Of a stretch of DNA of 64,000 nucleotides, positions 46,372-60,628 are shown piece by piece. How positions within the stretch are numbered: the first letter of the stretch is position 1; every line of letters begins with the position of its first letter. The notes below the pieces were generated by a model. The model had not been told where the DNA came from and searched no databases. It saw only the letters and a list, made by a program, of their open reading frames with translations. The DNA is from Gongronella butleri. Lineage: Eukaryota > Mucoromycota > Mucoromycetes > Mucorales > Cunninghamellaceae. The position numbers and the translations under genes were made by a program. Location of the stretch: positions 124,001 through 188,000 of the forward strand of contig JAIWZP010000014.1 of NCBI GenBank assembly GCA_025201375.1, in the 5' to 3' direction.

Positions 46372-46776
46372 TATCATATCTTGTGCTGCCCACGTTCAGT
46401 GTGCCTGACACGCGGTCACACCTGTGTCTCTTTTCGTTTCTTTATTCCTCGGGGCTGCTTGACAATAAGGCTACTGGGCTGCTTATCTTTTTTTTTTATT
46501 TTAATCGCGCCTTTTGTCCCCGCCTGGCCAATGATTCGCGATGCCTTTTTTGTACATGTCAACGGCCACATTGACATGCACGTGCACCAGGTCGTGTGTG
46601 CCTGGGGAGACGGCTCCAGATGGCTGGCACCTGCATTGATTGATTTTTTTTTCCAATCGCCTGTTATCCAGGCAATTCGCGCCGCAGCCGGCACGTCAAT
46701 GCATGGCTATCAGCGCTTGACACTACACGTACCTAGATTGGGAAAAAACTGACTTCATTCGAAAGAGACATGCTCA

Positions 46777-46852
46777 GAAGTCATTTCTGGAATGTTTGTT
46801 CCCCCGACGATGCGCGATCTTCGTATGCTTGTGAAATCTGCTCAAACATTTC
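46777..46852. repeat. Dispersed repeat, family A, weak copy 3
   Basis: Diverged match to the right half of 14,102-14,211: the GTTTG(C/T), CCCGA(C/T)GA, GCTTGTGAAATCTGCTCAAA and CATT elements line up in the same order. Confidence 0.4.
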
Positions 46853-47474
46853 AAAAATTTTTAACCTGTCGATGTTCTCGGCAACGGATTACGTAGTAGA
46901 ACGTAGACGACACAGGATGCTATTAACGTGTCAAAGGGCGCACTTGTTGAATCTCTATCGAATGAGACCAGTTTCACCGATGGATAGTTAAAAATCGCAG
47001 AGAAAATCCACTTTTTCATCAAAATTTTTGATCGCGATTTACTCGATAACAGTCTAATAAACCTGTGATTTTTATTGCAGTTTTGATGACAAACGGGGAG
47101 CAAAGAATCTAATGGAATGACTTGCAGTGCGCTATGATACTGTAGCTTGAGTTTTGACTTTTTGCATCGATCATTTCACCGAGCTGCTGTCCACCACAGC
47201 GTACAAAAAAGCAAAATAAAAAAATACGTAAAAAAAAATTCCATGCAATCCACGAAACTTAATTTGGAAGTGTCAACCCTTAAATTTTTGCAAAAAAAAT
47301 CTTCCCCAAAGTAAGCAATTTTCTCAAGTCGATCGCCGTTCATGCGTCGATCTTTGGGCATTTTTCTTAAGTTGGGGCGACCTGCCATTTTGTCTGCCAA
47401 TAGAAAATTGTCGGAGTTACCTGTTTGGGGTGCATTGATCGCTCGGAGTTCGAATTGACCCATTTTGGGGTTTG

Positions 47475-47800
47475 AATGTGTGACCCCTGAATTTTTCAAA
47501 AGTGGTCGTAGTCCTTTGGGGGTTTAAGCATTTTTGTTGCAATTTTTGCGCTGAATGCGAGGCGATCATTTTTGAGCAGGCTCAACCATGCAGATGGCGA
47601 GATAAATGCAAAATACTGTAGCACTGTACAAATACAGTAAGAGGTTTTTGGCATTTTAAAGTCGAAAAAAAATCGGACGGGTCCGTCTTGTTGAGCATTG
47701 GATCATACAATAGTTTATGCCGTGACGCAGGTTTCATTGGCCGGCACGTAGGCTGTAAATTTTTTTCTGGAGGCACAGCAGACCTGCAAAGCCTGAAAAA
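47475..47800. repeat. Dispersed repeat, family B, copy 2, with added palindromes
   Basis: Same-orientation match to 15,050-15,360. Where copy 1 has AAAATAATACAAATCTGAGG, this copy carries AAAATACTGTAGCACTGTAC followed by AAATACAGTAAGAGG. Where copy 1 reads GCACTGGGCTATAGTTTA, this copy has GCATTGGATCATACAATAG and then TTTATG. Confidence 0.72.
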
Positions 47801-48292
47801 CATGCTCTCTTGGTTTTTTATGATATCATACAGTAGAAGGTTAATTTGCACTTTTTTACTGTAAAAAGTATGGCGCGCTGCTGCTGGGATTGTCTTACAC
47901 CTTACAGTATCATATGATAAGCAGAAAATTTTGCGCTTTTTTATCTTCAGTTGTCACCTGAGTCACCACGCTGTCAGGTTGCACTTGTAATAACTGCTTG
48001 ACTTGTTTGGCATAAAAAGACACACAAATTACAGCATTATGATACAGTATACCTTACAATACTGTACAGGCAGTATGATGCAAAAATCGTAACCTTGATC
48101 TTTTATCATCTAAAAATTTTGTTCTGGTCACTGCAGAACTCCATTCCAAGCAGTAAAATTGCACTACTTCAACTCTTCAAGCTCCTTTTTATCATACGTA
48201 CAGTATTTACTGTAATTGCGGCCGAAATTGAGGGGACAAAAATCAAAAAAATTGATCTTTCTCTAATACATACAGTACATCATACTACTGTT
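47612..48292. repeat. Cluster of TACTGTA/TACAGTA palindromic motifs, right
   Basis: At least ten occurrences in 680 bases, near 47,613, 47,633, 47,829, 47,857, 47,903, 48,043, 48,060, 48,198, 48,206 and 48,270, often next to ATCATA or TATGAT. The 7-mer TACTGTA is the reverse complement of TACAGTA, so both orientations are the same element. Confidence 0.7.
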
Positions 48293-48524
48293 GTATTGCG
48301 ACCTTTTTCAATGGCGAGAGTGCAGATCAACCAAGCAGCAGCATTATGCGCGGCAATGTGATTTATTCAGTGCCACGTGTATTTGAGACAAGAAAAGGTA
48401 TGAAAAATAAAAAAAAATCGAGACTCGAACGTGTCTCAAGATCATCATGAGCCAATTCCGCACCGCAATGGCTTTTTCGGATGAATTGGACAGATCTTGG
48501 AGCGACTTTATTTTTCTGTCACTG

Positions 48525-48555
<31 letters not shown>

Positions 48556-48598
48556 GTTTCTCTCTCTTTTTGCACATTTTATTACCTCTTTCTCTCCT

Positions 48599-50156
48599 AT
48601 GTCTGACGACAACGAAGCCTTTGACAATCTTTTCGGCTCTGAGGACGAAGCATCGGACATTGACGACGGTCGGTCGCCCGCGTCGCAGCACAGCGATGAA
48701 GGTCAAGCCGCGCCATCGCCGACATTTGGCAACAGCCATGCTGCTGCCGACACTGACGACGACGACGACGATGACGATGTGCTAGCCGGGCGACGCAAGC
48801 GTGGCAAGACGACAAAAGAGGATTTGTTTGGCAGTGATGAAGATGAAGACGACGACGATATACCTAGCACGCCTTTGAAAAAGCTAAAACGAGCCGATCA
48901 GTACGACCAGAACGCGTGTGTTTTGCCTGTTCTCACTCTTTTTCATTTGTAGAATGCCGTCTGTCACTGGCCTATCGGATGTGGAAGAATCGCCGCGGTC
49001 ACCTGCGTCGCTGGGGTCTGCAGATGACGATGATGAGGCTGATTTTGAGGACAAGCCGCAACAAAAGATCGTCGAGGAGAATCTGTCGCTGCCTGCGCTC
49101 GCCATACCCTCCAGCATCGATGACAAGGTAAGCCGCTCGCTTTGCTCATTGGGTCCACGGGGAAGATGGAGAGCTGACCGGCCTTTTTTTTTTCTAGTAT
49201 TACCTTGCCAAGTTGCCGCGCTTTTTGGAGATTGAGCAGGCGCCATTCGACCCCAACACGCTCCAGCTGCAAGTGGAGGAAGACGCCACCGAGGAGGAGC
49301 AATTGGAATCCATACGAAAGCAGGTGGAGGCGACGATGCGATGGCGCGTCGTGGAAGATGCCCTCGGCCAAGAGGTTAGGCTTTCTCTCAAAAAGAAAAA
49401 AAAGAATGAAAAAGAAAAACGCCATTGACGCGCCATTTTATTTCTATTCAGTCATACGAGAGCAATGCACACATTGTCGAGTGGGAAGATGGCACAAAGT
49501 CGCTGATGGTTGGCGAGGAATGCTTTGACGTTGTGACGAAAAACATGGCGGGGCGCGAGCACGCGTTCCTTTTAGCGCATCAGACGGAGAATGGCGCGCT
49601 GGAAAGCCATACCCAATTCACGGATCACATGACGTTCCAGCCGTCGGACCTGCGCAGCATGACACACAGGCACCTGACGGCCGAGATCGCTGGCAAGCAT
49701 GTCAAAAAGACGAGGACCAAGGTGTTTTTCACCGAGATGGACCCAGAAAAGCAAAAGATGGAGCTCGAGGAGCAGGAGAACGAGCGTCTTCGTGCGGCCA
49801 AGCGACTGGACGCCAAGCGCCGCCGCGCCGAGATGCAATTCGACCTTGGTCCGCGCACAAGCCGCCGCATGGAAGAAGAAGAAGAGGAATTGGGCATCGA
49901 CAGCTATGTGGACAATGAAGAAGATGACGATTTTGTCGTCGACGACGATGCGGTGGACGAAGAAGAAGAATTACGCCGTGAGCAGCGCCTGGCCAATGTG
50001 AAATCCAGTGGCATGGACAAGTATCGCCGCCAAGCTGTCGACGATGAAGAGGAGGAGGAAGAAGAAGAAGAAGAAATGGATGAAGAGGAGGAGGAGGATG
50101 AGGTTGTGGTGCGCCGACACAAACGACGACAGCAATTAGACAGCGACGAGGATTGA
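48599..50156 (+). CDS. LEO1: Paf1-complex subunit Leo1
   Basis: Exons 48599-48915, 48953-49127, 49198-49374 and 49452-50156 give 457 aa. Leo1 belongs to the RNA polymerase II-associated Paf1 complex, which supports elongation and histone modification. The N-terminal 160 residues are acidic and start MSDDNEAFDNLFGSEDE. The conserved core is about 165-325: YYLAKLPRFLEIEQAPFDP, MRWRVVEDALGQE, SNAHIVEWEDGTKSLMVGEE, then SHTQFTDHMTFQPSDL and HVKKTRTKVFFTEMDPEKQK. The C-terminus is a coiled, then highly acidic tail with long Glu/Asp runs ending LDSDED. Intron 1 is only 37 nt with a GTGTGT donor, and intron 3 has a GTTAGG donor; both keep phase and restore core motifs, but these two junctions are the less certain ones. 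Confidence 0.93.
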
Positions 50157-50430
50157 AAAAGTTAATAAAAAAAAAACGTGTACGTCATCTTTTTGTGCTT
50201 TTTTTTGCATTGACCGCGCCAACTTTTGGCTAAAGGAAAGAGAGGCGTGGGCCAATGAGCGGGCGGGAAGAAAGTGCGAGAACAAGGCGTGTGTGAGAGT
50301 GAACCAGCGGCCCAGGCGTCCACGTAAGCGCCCTTTTAGACGTCGCAGTTTGATAAATACCACTCCTTTTTTTTTATTTTTTATATCTTTTTCTTTTTTT
50401 CTTTATTTTCTTTTTCACTTTTTGCCCTCT
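50157..50430 (+). promoter_or_regulatory. LEO1 3' flank and CDC48 promoter/leader
   Basis: A 274-base gap between same-strand genes. AATAAA-like sequence follows the LEO1 stop within 10 bases. The last 65 bases (50,366-50,430) are T/C-rich up to the CDC48 start codon. Confidence 0.45.
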
Positions 50431-53440
<3,010 letters not shown>

Positions 53441-54536
53441 GAAAAAAAGAAAAGAAAAAAAAAAAACGTGTCCACCACCTCTCTTTTCGCCCCCACCTTT
53501 CATCCGCTTAGATCCTGCGTTTCCTCTCTCTCTCTCTTTCTCCTCCTTTTTCTCGCCAACCCTCTTTTTTTTTTTTTTTTACCTGTCAATTTGTTGCACT
53601 GTCCTCTCTCTCTTTTTTCTTTTTTCAATCCTCTTTTCTATTGCTCCACGCATCGTTTCAAGGAAATTTCAAATAAAAACCACCAAATGATCTTATCTGA
53701 ATCGTTCAATTGCCGTGGAAACGTGTCGTGCGCGACGACATGACCTTTAAAAGGCTCAAAGGATTACTTTTCAACTGCCTGATGGCCATGGATACGTATA
53801 GTGAGGGCAAAATGATCATCCACAGCAATCAATTCATCGATGGCAGTGATATTTGCCGAGCAAGAACGTCTCTGATTAAAAAAAATGGCAAACCAAGAGC
53901 AAAAAACCTGAAACAACAACCTATGGAGCAAACCTGGAGCACCTGAAGAGACCTGAAGCACCTCGAAATCGTACAATTTTTGAATTAACGCTGTGGAGAC
54001 CGCACATAAAAATTAAAGTTGGCCAGATTTGATGTGCTCCAGTCGAAGATTCGTGGATACTCAGCATTTGTGAGTGACCACTCAGCATTGTGAGGACCCA
54101 CTCAAAAAATTCGTAAACCCTCAGCATTTGTGTGACATTGTGAGGGATCCACTCAGCACGCATTTTACGAGAACACGCGTAGTGAGGGCAAATGATCACC
54201 TACAGCGACCATTTTCATCAATGAAGGTGATGTTTGCCGAGCAAAAACCGCTCTGCCACGTCTCTAGCGTTGGAAAAAGTGGCAAAACAAAGAGCAAAAA
54301 CGAAGAGAAACTTGAGGCAACTTGCTTGGAGCAAAAACCCTGGTGGGAGCAGCACCGCGCGCCTGAAAAAGGAACCTTTGAAGCACCTCGAAATCTTGCA
54401 AACTCCCCCGTTTGCCGACTCGCCGACTCGCCGACTTCGTTTGCCGACCTGAATTTTCCACCTCGAATTTTCCGTACCTCTTGTTTGACTTAGCAATTTT
54501 TTATGCTCCTTTCTCTTTCCACCTATTTCTCGCCTT

Positions 54537-54540
<4 letters not shown>

Positions 54541-54584
<44 letters not shown>
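54541..54584. repeat. Long T run
   Basis: About 44 consecutive T within the repeat mosaic, just left of the duplicated CDC48 3'-flank element. Comparable runs flank other repeat junctions in the window. Confidence 0.85.
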
Positions 54585-54850
54585 CAAGCGATCAAACCCT
54601 GTCCTCCTCTTTTCCATTGCTCCACGCATTGTTTCAAGGGAATATCAAATAAAAACCATCAAATCATCCGAATTGCTGCCGTTCAATTGTGTGAGGCACT
54701 CAACACGCTTTTTACGAGGCAGCATTGCCGACGGAGAACACGCATAGAGTGAGGGCAATTGGCCATCTACAGTAGCCAATTCATCAATGTCGATGATATT
54801 TGCCGAGCAAAAGTTCTTCTGCCGCGTAAAAACGAAGAAAAAAAAATAAA

Positions 54851-54920
54851 AACTGAAGCAACCTGAAGCAACCTGAAGCAACCTGAAGCAACCTGAAGCA
54901 ACCTGAAACAACCTGAAACG
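54851..54920. repeat. 10-bp minisatellite
   Basis: Seven near-identical units of ACCTGAAGCA; the last two read ACCTGAAACA and ACCTGAAACG. It lies inside the third copy of the 53.6-55.6 kb module, at a place where the other copies have one or two related units, so it is a local expansion. Confidence 0.85.
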
Positions 54921-56202
54921 TTTACCTGAAAGGGTGACCTGAAGCACCTCGAAATCTTGCAAATTTTGAATTTACGCCGCAGAGACTGCACACAAAAATT
55001 AAAAGTTGGCCAGATTTGAGGTGCTTCAGCTGAAAAATAGCTGAACCGAGCTGAACCCATCTATCTGATCTGAGCTGAACCCACTTGACCTGCTGACCTG
55101 ACCTGTCCTGACCTGACCTGCTGAATGAGCTGATCTGAGCGCACCTCAAAATCGAGTCAATTCAAAAATTGCAAGATTTCGAGGTGCTTCAGGTCTCTTT
55201 TTCAGGTGCTCGCAGGTTTGCTCCAAGTTGCTTCAAGTTTTTCTTCGTTTTTGCTCTTTGTTTTGCCACTTTTTCCAACGTCAGAGACGTGGCAGAGCGG
55301 CTTTTGCTCGGCAAATATCATCGACATTGATGAATTGGCCACTGTAGATGACCATTTGCACTCACTACGCGTGTTCTCGTAAAATGCGTGCTGAGTGGGA
55401 TCCCTCACAAATGCTGAGGATGCACGAATCTTGTTGAGTGGTCGTCCCTCACAGATGCTGAGTATTCACCCATCTTGTTGAGTGATCCCTCACAAATGGT
55501 GATATGAGGGATCCACGAACCTTGGAGCACCTCAAATCTGGCCAACTTTAATTTTTGTGTGTAATCTCCGCAGCGTAAATTCAGAAATTGCAAGGTTTCG
55601 AGGTGCTCCAGGACCCGAATTGAATTTTCTTCCGTACCTCTTGTTTGACTTAACCAAAAAAAAAAATCAGAGGAATCAAGTGTCACTCTTTGAATACACA
55701 AATAAAAAAGAAAAGTCTTTTTCTCTCTCTAAAAGACTTATACATTACGAAAACAGACACGTCAACAGTAGCATAAACAAGTCAACGTGACGTATACATG
55801 TTCATTTTATTCCAACCATGCGTCATTCAGGCCGCGCAAAGCTCTTATTGTTGCAATTCTTCTTTTTTGTCTTTTTTTTTCGCGGTCTATGCGCGTATCG
55901 TGTTATTTTCTTTGCTTGAATCAACACGAACAAGCATCTTTACAAGATTAAATGGCATAGTTGCTGTAGGATTTGCGCGAAATACTTTTTGAGGCGTTTG
56001 ATTTGATTTGTCACGAGCTTTTGGGAACAAAAAAGGCGTGGGCCAGGGACATCGTCGCCCTTTTTTTCAAAGACTGCGCGACCTCTATCACACTATTTGA
56101 AACTCAGCGGGAATGGGTACAAAAAAAGGGCAATTGCTTCTGTCTCTCTCCTCTCTCTTGTTCGCTTTTTGTTCGTTTCTTGTCTTTTTTTTCTTACCTA
56201 TT

Positions 56203-58657
56203 ATGGTGTATTCTGACAATCAAGTCCAGCGATTCAAGAGGCAACTACAAGAAGCGATTGTTGTGTGCTCAGACAGGTGCCTGTACCATGCGACCAAGTG
56301 GTAAGACGACAGCATTCTAAGAAAAAGGCAGAAAACACGCTAAATGAGAGCAAAAACGACGACGGCGCGTCCCTTGTTCCTCGAATGACTCTCTTTTTTT
56401 TGTTTCTCTTTAGGGCTGGCGAGATTCTGGACGGCTTGCAAGAGGACAAGCTGGATCAGTCGAATCAGTTTGAGCACCAACAGTCGCACGCGGCAGACTA
56501 TGACGCGTCGCTGCCGCCTTTCAACGAGCTCCAATACAACAAATACCAGTACGCAAAGTCGCTCTTTCATATGCGCCAATTCGACAATGTCAGCTTCATC
56601 CTACGCGACCAGACAAATCCGCGATTGCGCTTTTTGCGGCTGTACGCAAAATATTTGGTAAAAAAAAAAAAACGAACCAATTCGCCCCTTTTGACACGCG
56701 ATTCACGTGTTTTTTTCCTGATCAGGGTGGCGAGAAACGCAAGGAGGAACAAACGCAAGATATCCTGGGTACGAAAACGCGCTCACGGGACGATCAATGA
56801 CGCGTCGATCTCATGAAATTCTCTTTTTTTGATTTTTGCAGGCGCGTCTGACAACTCTTTGGCGGAGAACGCGTACCTGAATTCAATCTACGACGAGCTG
56901 ACCCAGGCATACACGCAAGAACAGCCACTGGACGCGTTTTGTCTTTATCTGTAAGGGCAAATCCACAAAAACGACGTTGCACCCGCTTAATTTTCCCTGT
57001 AGATTAGGCATTGTTCTGCGGAAACGCGGCGACACGCAGACCGCCTATTCCATTCTGCTCGAATCCATTAAAAAATTCGAGTGCAATTGGTCGGCGTGGA
57101 CCGAGCTTGGCGAATTGGTCTTGAACAAGAAAATGGCAAGGACAACACATGCGATTTTTTGCTCCCAGAGGCGTTCAATGGATTGCTGACATGCGTCCCT
57201 TCGATTCTATTACATAGCTGAACGACCTGCAAAAGAGGCTGGACGCTCAAATGCCCGGCAGCATCATGAAAAACTTCTTTTTGGCACGCAAATTGCAGGA
57301 ATTGTCTGTATCATACGAGGATTACAGCCCCATCATGGACCCATTGACCACCGTCTTTCCAACCAGCACATACGTCAAGGCCCAGTGGGCTCTACACATG
57401 TACAACAATCGCAGTAAGACCGCAAAATGATGAAACCCCTCTCCCGCCATTGATGCGATTTTGCCTCTTTTTTTTTTCTTTCTTTCCATTTTTCTATAGA
57501 ATATTTTGAATCCGCCGCTCTTTTTGAAGAATTGCGAAAGATCAATCCGTACCGCCTTGAAGACATGGACATGTACTCCAACTTGCTTTACCTTAATGAC
57601 TCGACGGAAAAACTGAGTGTTTTGGCGCATCAGTGTGAAAGGATCGACAGGTATCGTCCAGAGACGTGCTGCATCACCGGTAAGGAGCGAATTGCGTTGA
57701 AAGTGGCAAAAAAAAAAAAAAAAAAAAAGTGACAAGCTTGACGCATCTTTTTTTTTTTTTTTGGGCGCAGCCAATTATTACAGCATCAAACGCGAGATTT
57801 CCATTTCGATCGAGTATTTTAAGCGTGCCTTGAAGCTGAATCGCAGCTACCATTGGGTGTGGACGCTGCTTGGCCACGACTATGTCGAGATGAAAAATAC
57901 CAATGCAGCGGTCGAGTGCTACCGGCGCGCCGTCGATCTCAATCAGCAGGATTTTAGGGCTTGGTATGGCCTTGGCCAGGCGTACGAGGTGCTCAAGCTG
58001 CCCTACTATGCCATCTTTTATTACCAAAAGGCGGTGGAAGTCAAGTGAGTCCCCCCTTTTAAACCACATTTTCAAAAAAAAAAAAGGTCTGATGTCTGTT
58101 TTTGTACTGTTTCATAGGCCAAACGATGCTCGAATGTGGCATGCACTAGGTGGCTGTTACCAGCAGCTGCACAACAATGTAGAGGCGGCCAATTGCTATC
58201 AGCGCGCCGTCGGATGCGAGGAAACAGAGAGTAGTCAGCGCTCCGTTGTCCAGCTGGCGCGGATTTTCCACAAAATGGGTCAGCCAAAATCAGCCGCGCG
58301 CTACTATCTTCAGGCCTATGAGAAGCTATCCAATGAGACTGTAAAAAAGAACCCAATGAACGTGGACGTGACGCGTCACTAACCCCGTTTTTCTTTTAAA
58401 ATTAGCCTACAATCGACGAAATGGCCGAGAGTGCCCTTTATTTGGCGCGATACATGCTTTCCCAAGACCGATTGCACAATGCACAGATCTATGCGACCGA
58501 GGCCTTGCCATTCAATTTCCCAGTAAGCCTGAGATGACGCAAAAAGATCGTGTCAATCCACTTTTTTATTAAATTTGCCCTTTTTTTCTTGTAGTACCAC
58601 GAGGAGGCACAGTCCATCCTCGATCAAATTGCTGCTAGGAAAGCTTCTGAGCAATAA
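56203..58657 (+). CDS. CDC23: Anaphase-promoting complex subunit 8 (Cdc23)
   Basis: TPR subunit of the APC/C ubiquitin ligase. Eleven exons (56203-56300, 56414-56657, 56726-56768, 56842-56950, 57003-57135, 57218-57413, 57500-57679, 57771-58044, 58118-58340, 58406-58522, 58595-58657) give 559 aa, the usual size. The N-terminal helices contain NKYQYAKSLFHMRQFD. The centre has LGIVLRKRGDTQTAYSILLES and MDMYSNLLYL. The C-terminal TPRs are typical: ISIEYFKRALKLNRSYHWVW, LLGHDYVEMKNTNAAVECYR, RAWYGLGQAYEVLKLPYYAI and HALGGCYQQLHNNVEAANCY. Intron 5 (57136-57217) has a GC donor (ATG/GCAAGG), the only non-GT donor in a confident gene here; phase and sequence on both sides support it. The stop codon overlaps AATAAA. 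Confidence 0.95.
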
Positions 58658-59272
58658 AATAAAAGTCATTGACGAGGATATTAAATTGATTTTTTTTTGC
58701 GCAATTTTGTTTCTGGTTCACCCAAAAGGTCACGTTTTGTCAGCTGGCAGTCTTGATCTGTACATGAAATGAGAACATTGTCAATTTTTTACTGGCATTG
58801 ACGTGACAGAATCATATACAATGGCGCGTGCGCGTCCCAAGTGGCATGAATTTGAGGTCAAAGAACCGCGTTTTACGGACTTTTCGCCGCACGTCGCATG
58901 GCATCTTGCCATTGTGGTCATTTTAATACGCCATTCCCAGTGTTTTTATTGTCTCTGTTCACTCCTTAATGCTTTTTTTTTTGTACTCCTCTCCCCTTTG
59001 TCCCCCCCCCCTTCTCGTCGCAGTGTTACACCCCCCTCTCTCCTCCTATGGTTCTCCGCATGCTGATAAACCCGGCGCAACACGCCTCCTTATTTCTTGC
59101 TGCCCAACCAATTCCGTCTTAAAATGGTTGATTCAAGCTTCTTTTATTTTTTTCAGTCTCTTGACACTCGGTCCAGTTTCTGCTCCCTTATTTTTTCTTT
59201 ATTTCTTTCGATTTTTTTTCCTTCAACGATCCCAATTGATCATTGGCATCCTCATCCACATTCTCGCTCATC
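58658..59272. promoter_or_regulatory. APC8 3' flank and SPA2 promoter/leader
   Basis: AATAAA lies at the APC8 stop. 58,960-59,230 is T/C-rich on the coding strand, ending 43 bases before the SPA2 start codon. No additional gene is supported. Confidence 0.45.
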
Positions 59273-60588
59273 ATGCCCATCCCGGAATCGCCATCCTCCG
59301 AAGATTGGGACAGCTCCGACTCGTCACAAGTCACGTCGCCCGTCGTCGTGGGCAGTAATGCGCACAGCGACTTTTCCATCAAGGACCTCGCGCTCACCAC
59401 AGAATACCACGCCGAGCTAAAGCACTACTTGACGTCTTTTCTGGAAAAAGGTGAGCTGCCAGGACGCATGGACCAATTACCAATAAAAAAATAAGAAAAA
59501 AAAAGGGCGCGCCACTGACGACGCGCGTCGTTTTTCGAAGAGTCAATCCAGGGCCCTGCGCCCAAGCGCGTTGCCTCGAGGCACAAGCTGTCCAAGCTCA
59601 ATCACGCGCAATACCTGGAATTGGCCAGAGACGTCTATGACGAGATGGTGCGTCGCACAAAACATGAAATGGAAGGTAAAAAAAAAAAGTGGACAAATGG
59701 TCGCCCGAGGCAAAAAAAAAAACAAAACACAAAAAAACAAGGGGGCTGAACTCTTGATGCCAATTTCCGGCGCCACAATTTGCGACAAAATAGTCCCCTT
59801 TCTTCCCGTCAATGATCAATTCCACCCGCGGCGCAACCAGGCGCGGCAAAAGCTCGCCACACTGCCAGAGCACCGCTTCATGGACCTCAGCAGCGACGTG
59901 TACCACGAATTGAGCCGACGCTTCCCGCACACGGGCAAATCAAAGGTACAATTTAGTCCCGGATAACGCGTCGCGCCAAACTCACACATTTTTTTTTTTG
60001 CAGCAAATCAACGACGCCCTGCCGCCATTGCCCCCCAAGGACGACTTTTATGCAGGCCAACCGCCCGTGCACGGAGAGTGGTCGCCGGATCAGGTGGTTC
60101 CAGCAAAGGATACCATCCAAATCGACCAACATTACCATGCGTACTCGCCTTTGCCGCCCGAGCCCGGCTCCGAGCAGCATCAACACCACACACAGCAAAA
60201 CAGCCATCAGTGGGCAGACTCGCTCGACAATCTAATTGCAGACATCGACTCCATGGTCAAGCCATACAGCCAAAACAAGGATGAGGTAGGGGCATCACAA
60301 GAAAAAAAGAGGGAAAAAATCGGAAATGTAGACAACATGCTCATTTTTTTTTTTTTTTACGCGTCCGACAGCTGTCGCGCCAAAAGCGCAACTCCCAGCT
60401 TGAACTGATTCAAAAGCAGCACGACAAGGAGGTCGAAGAGTTGAAAAAACGGATTCACGAGCTGGAGCAGGTGACTCTCGAGTCCAAAGTCGATGCCGAC
60501 ATGCGAAAGCGCTACGACGAACTGGACAAGGAGCACCAGCAACTGCTGCAGGATCAAAAACAGCAGCAAGAGGTAAAAAAAAAAAAAA

Positions 60589-60628
<40 letters not shown>

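Larger units (their letters stand above)
45011..48598. other. Gene-free repeat and motif-cluster region
   Basis: Between the divergently arranged MCP1 and LEO1 genes. Includes the MCP1 upstream region, T runs at about 46,037-46,058 and 46,340-46,368, family A and B repeat copies, and two clusters of TACAGTA-type palindromes. The leader of LEO1 (48,520-48,598) is a long T tract plus T/C sequence. No gene is supported. Confidence 0.65.
53640..55620. repeat. Mosaic of direct and inverted 200-300 bp modules downstream of CDC48
   Basis: One module occurs at about 53,790-54,040, 54,175-54,420 and 54,735-55,035 on the plus strand, and at about 55,165-55,400 plus 55,510-55,600 on the minus strand. 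Hallmarks in order are TACGAGAACACGCGTAGTGA, GATATTTGCCGAGCAA, AGCACCTCGAAATCTTGCAA and AAAGTTGGCCAGATTTGA. The outer copies make a near-palindrome with arms of about 400 bp. A second element near 53,642-53,720 (GCTCCACGCAT, AAATAAAAACCA) recurs at 54,617-54,690; the first of these lies in the presumed CDC48 3' flank. Confidence 0.8.
53441..56202. other. Intergenic region filled by a repeat mosaic
   Basis: Between CDC48 and APC8. 53,450-53,640 is the T/C-rich CDC48 3' flank. 53,640-55,620 is a mosaic of repeats, described separately. 55,640-56,202 is AT-rich and then T/C-rich leader of APC8. No gene is supported. Confidence 0.65.

Noticed and set aside
46279..46752. 157-codon frame spanning a long T run
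   Set aside because: A Phe run from a homopolymer dominates it, and flanking codons show no bias; likely chance.
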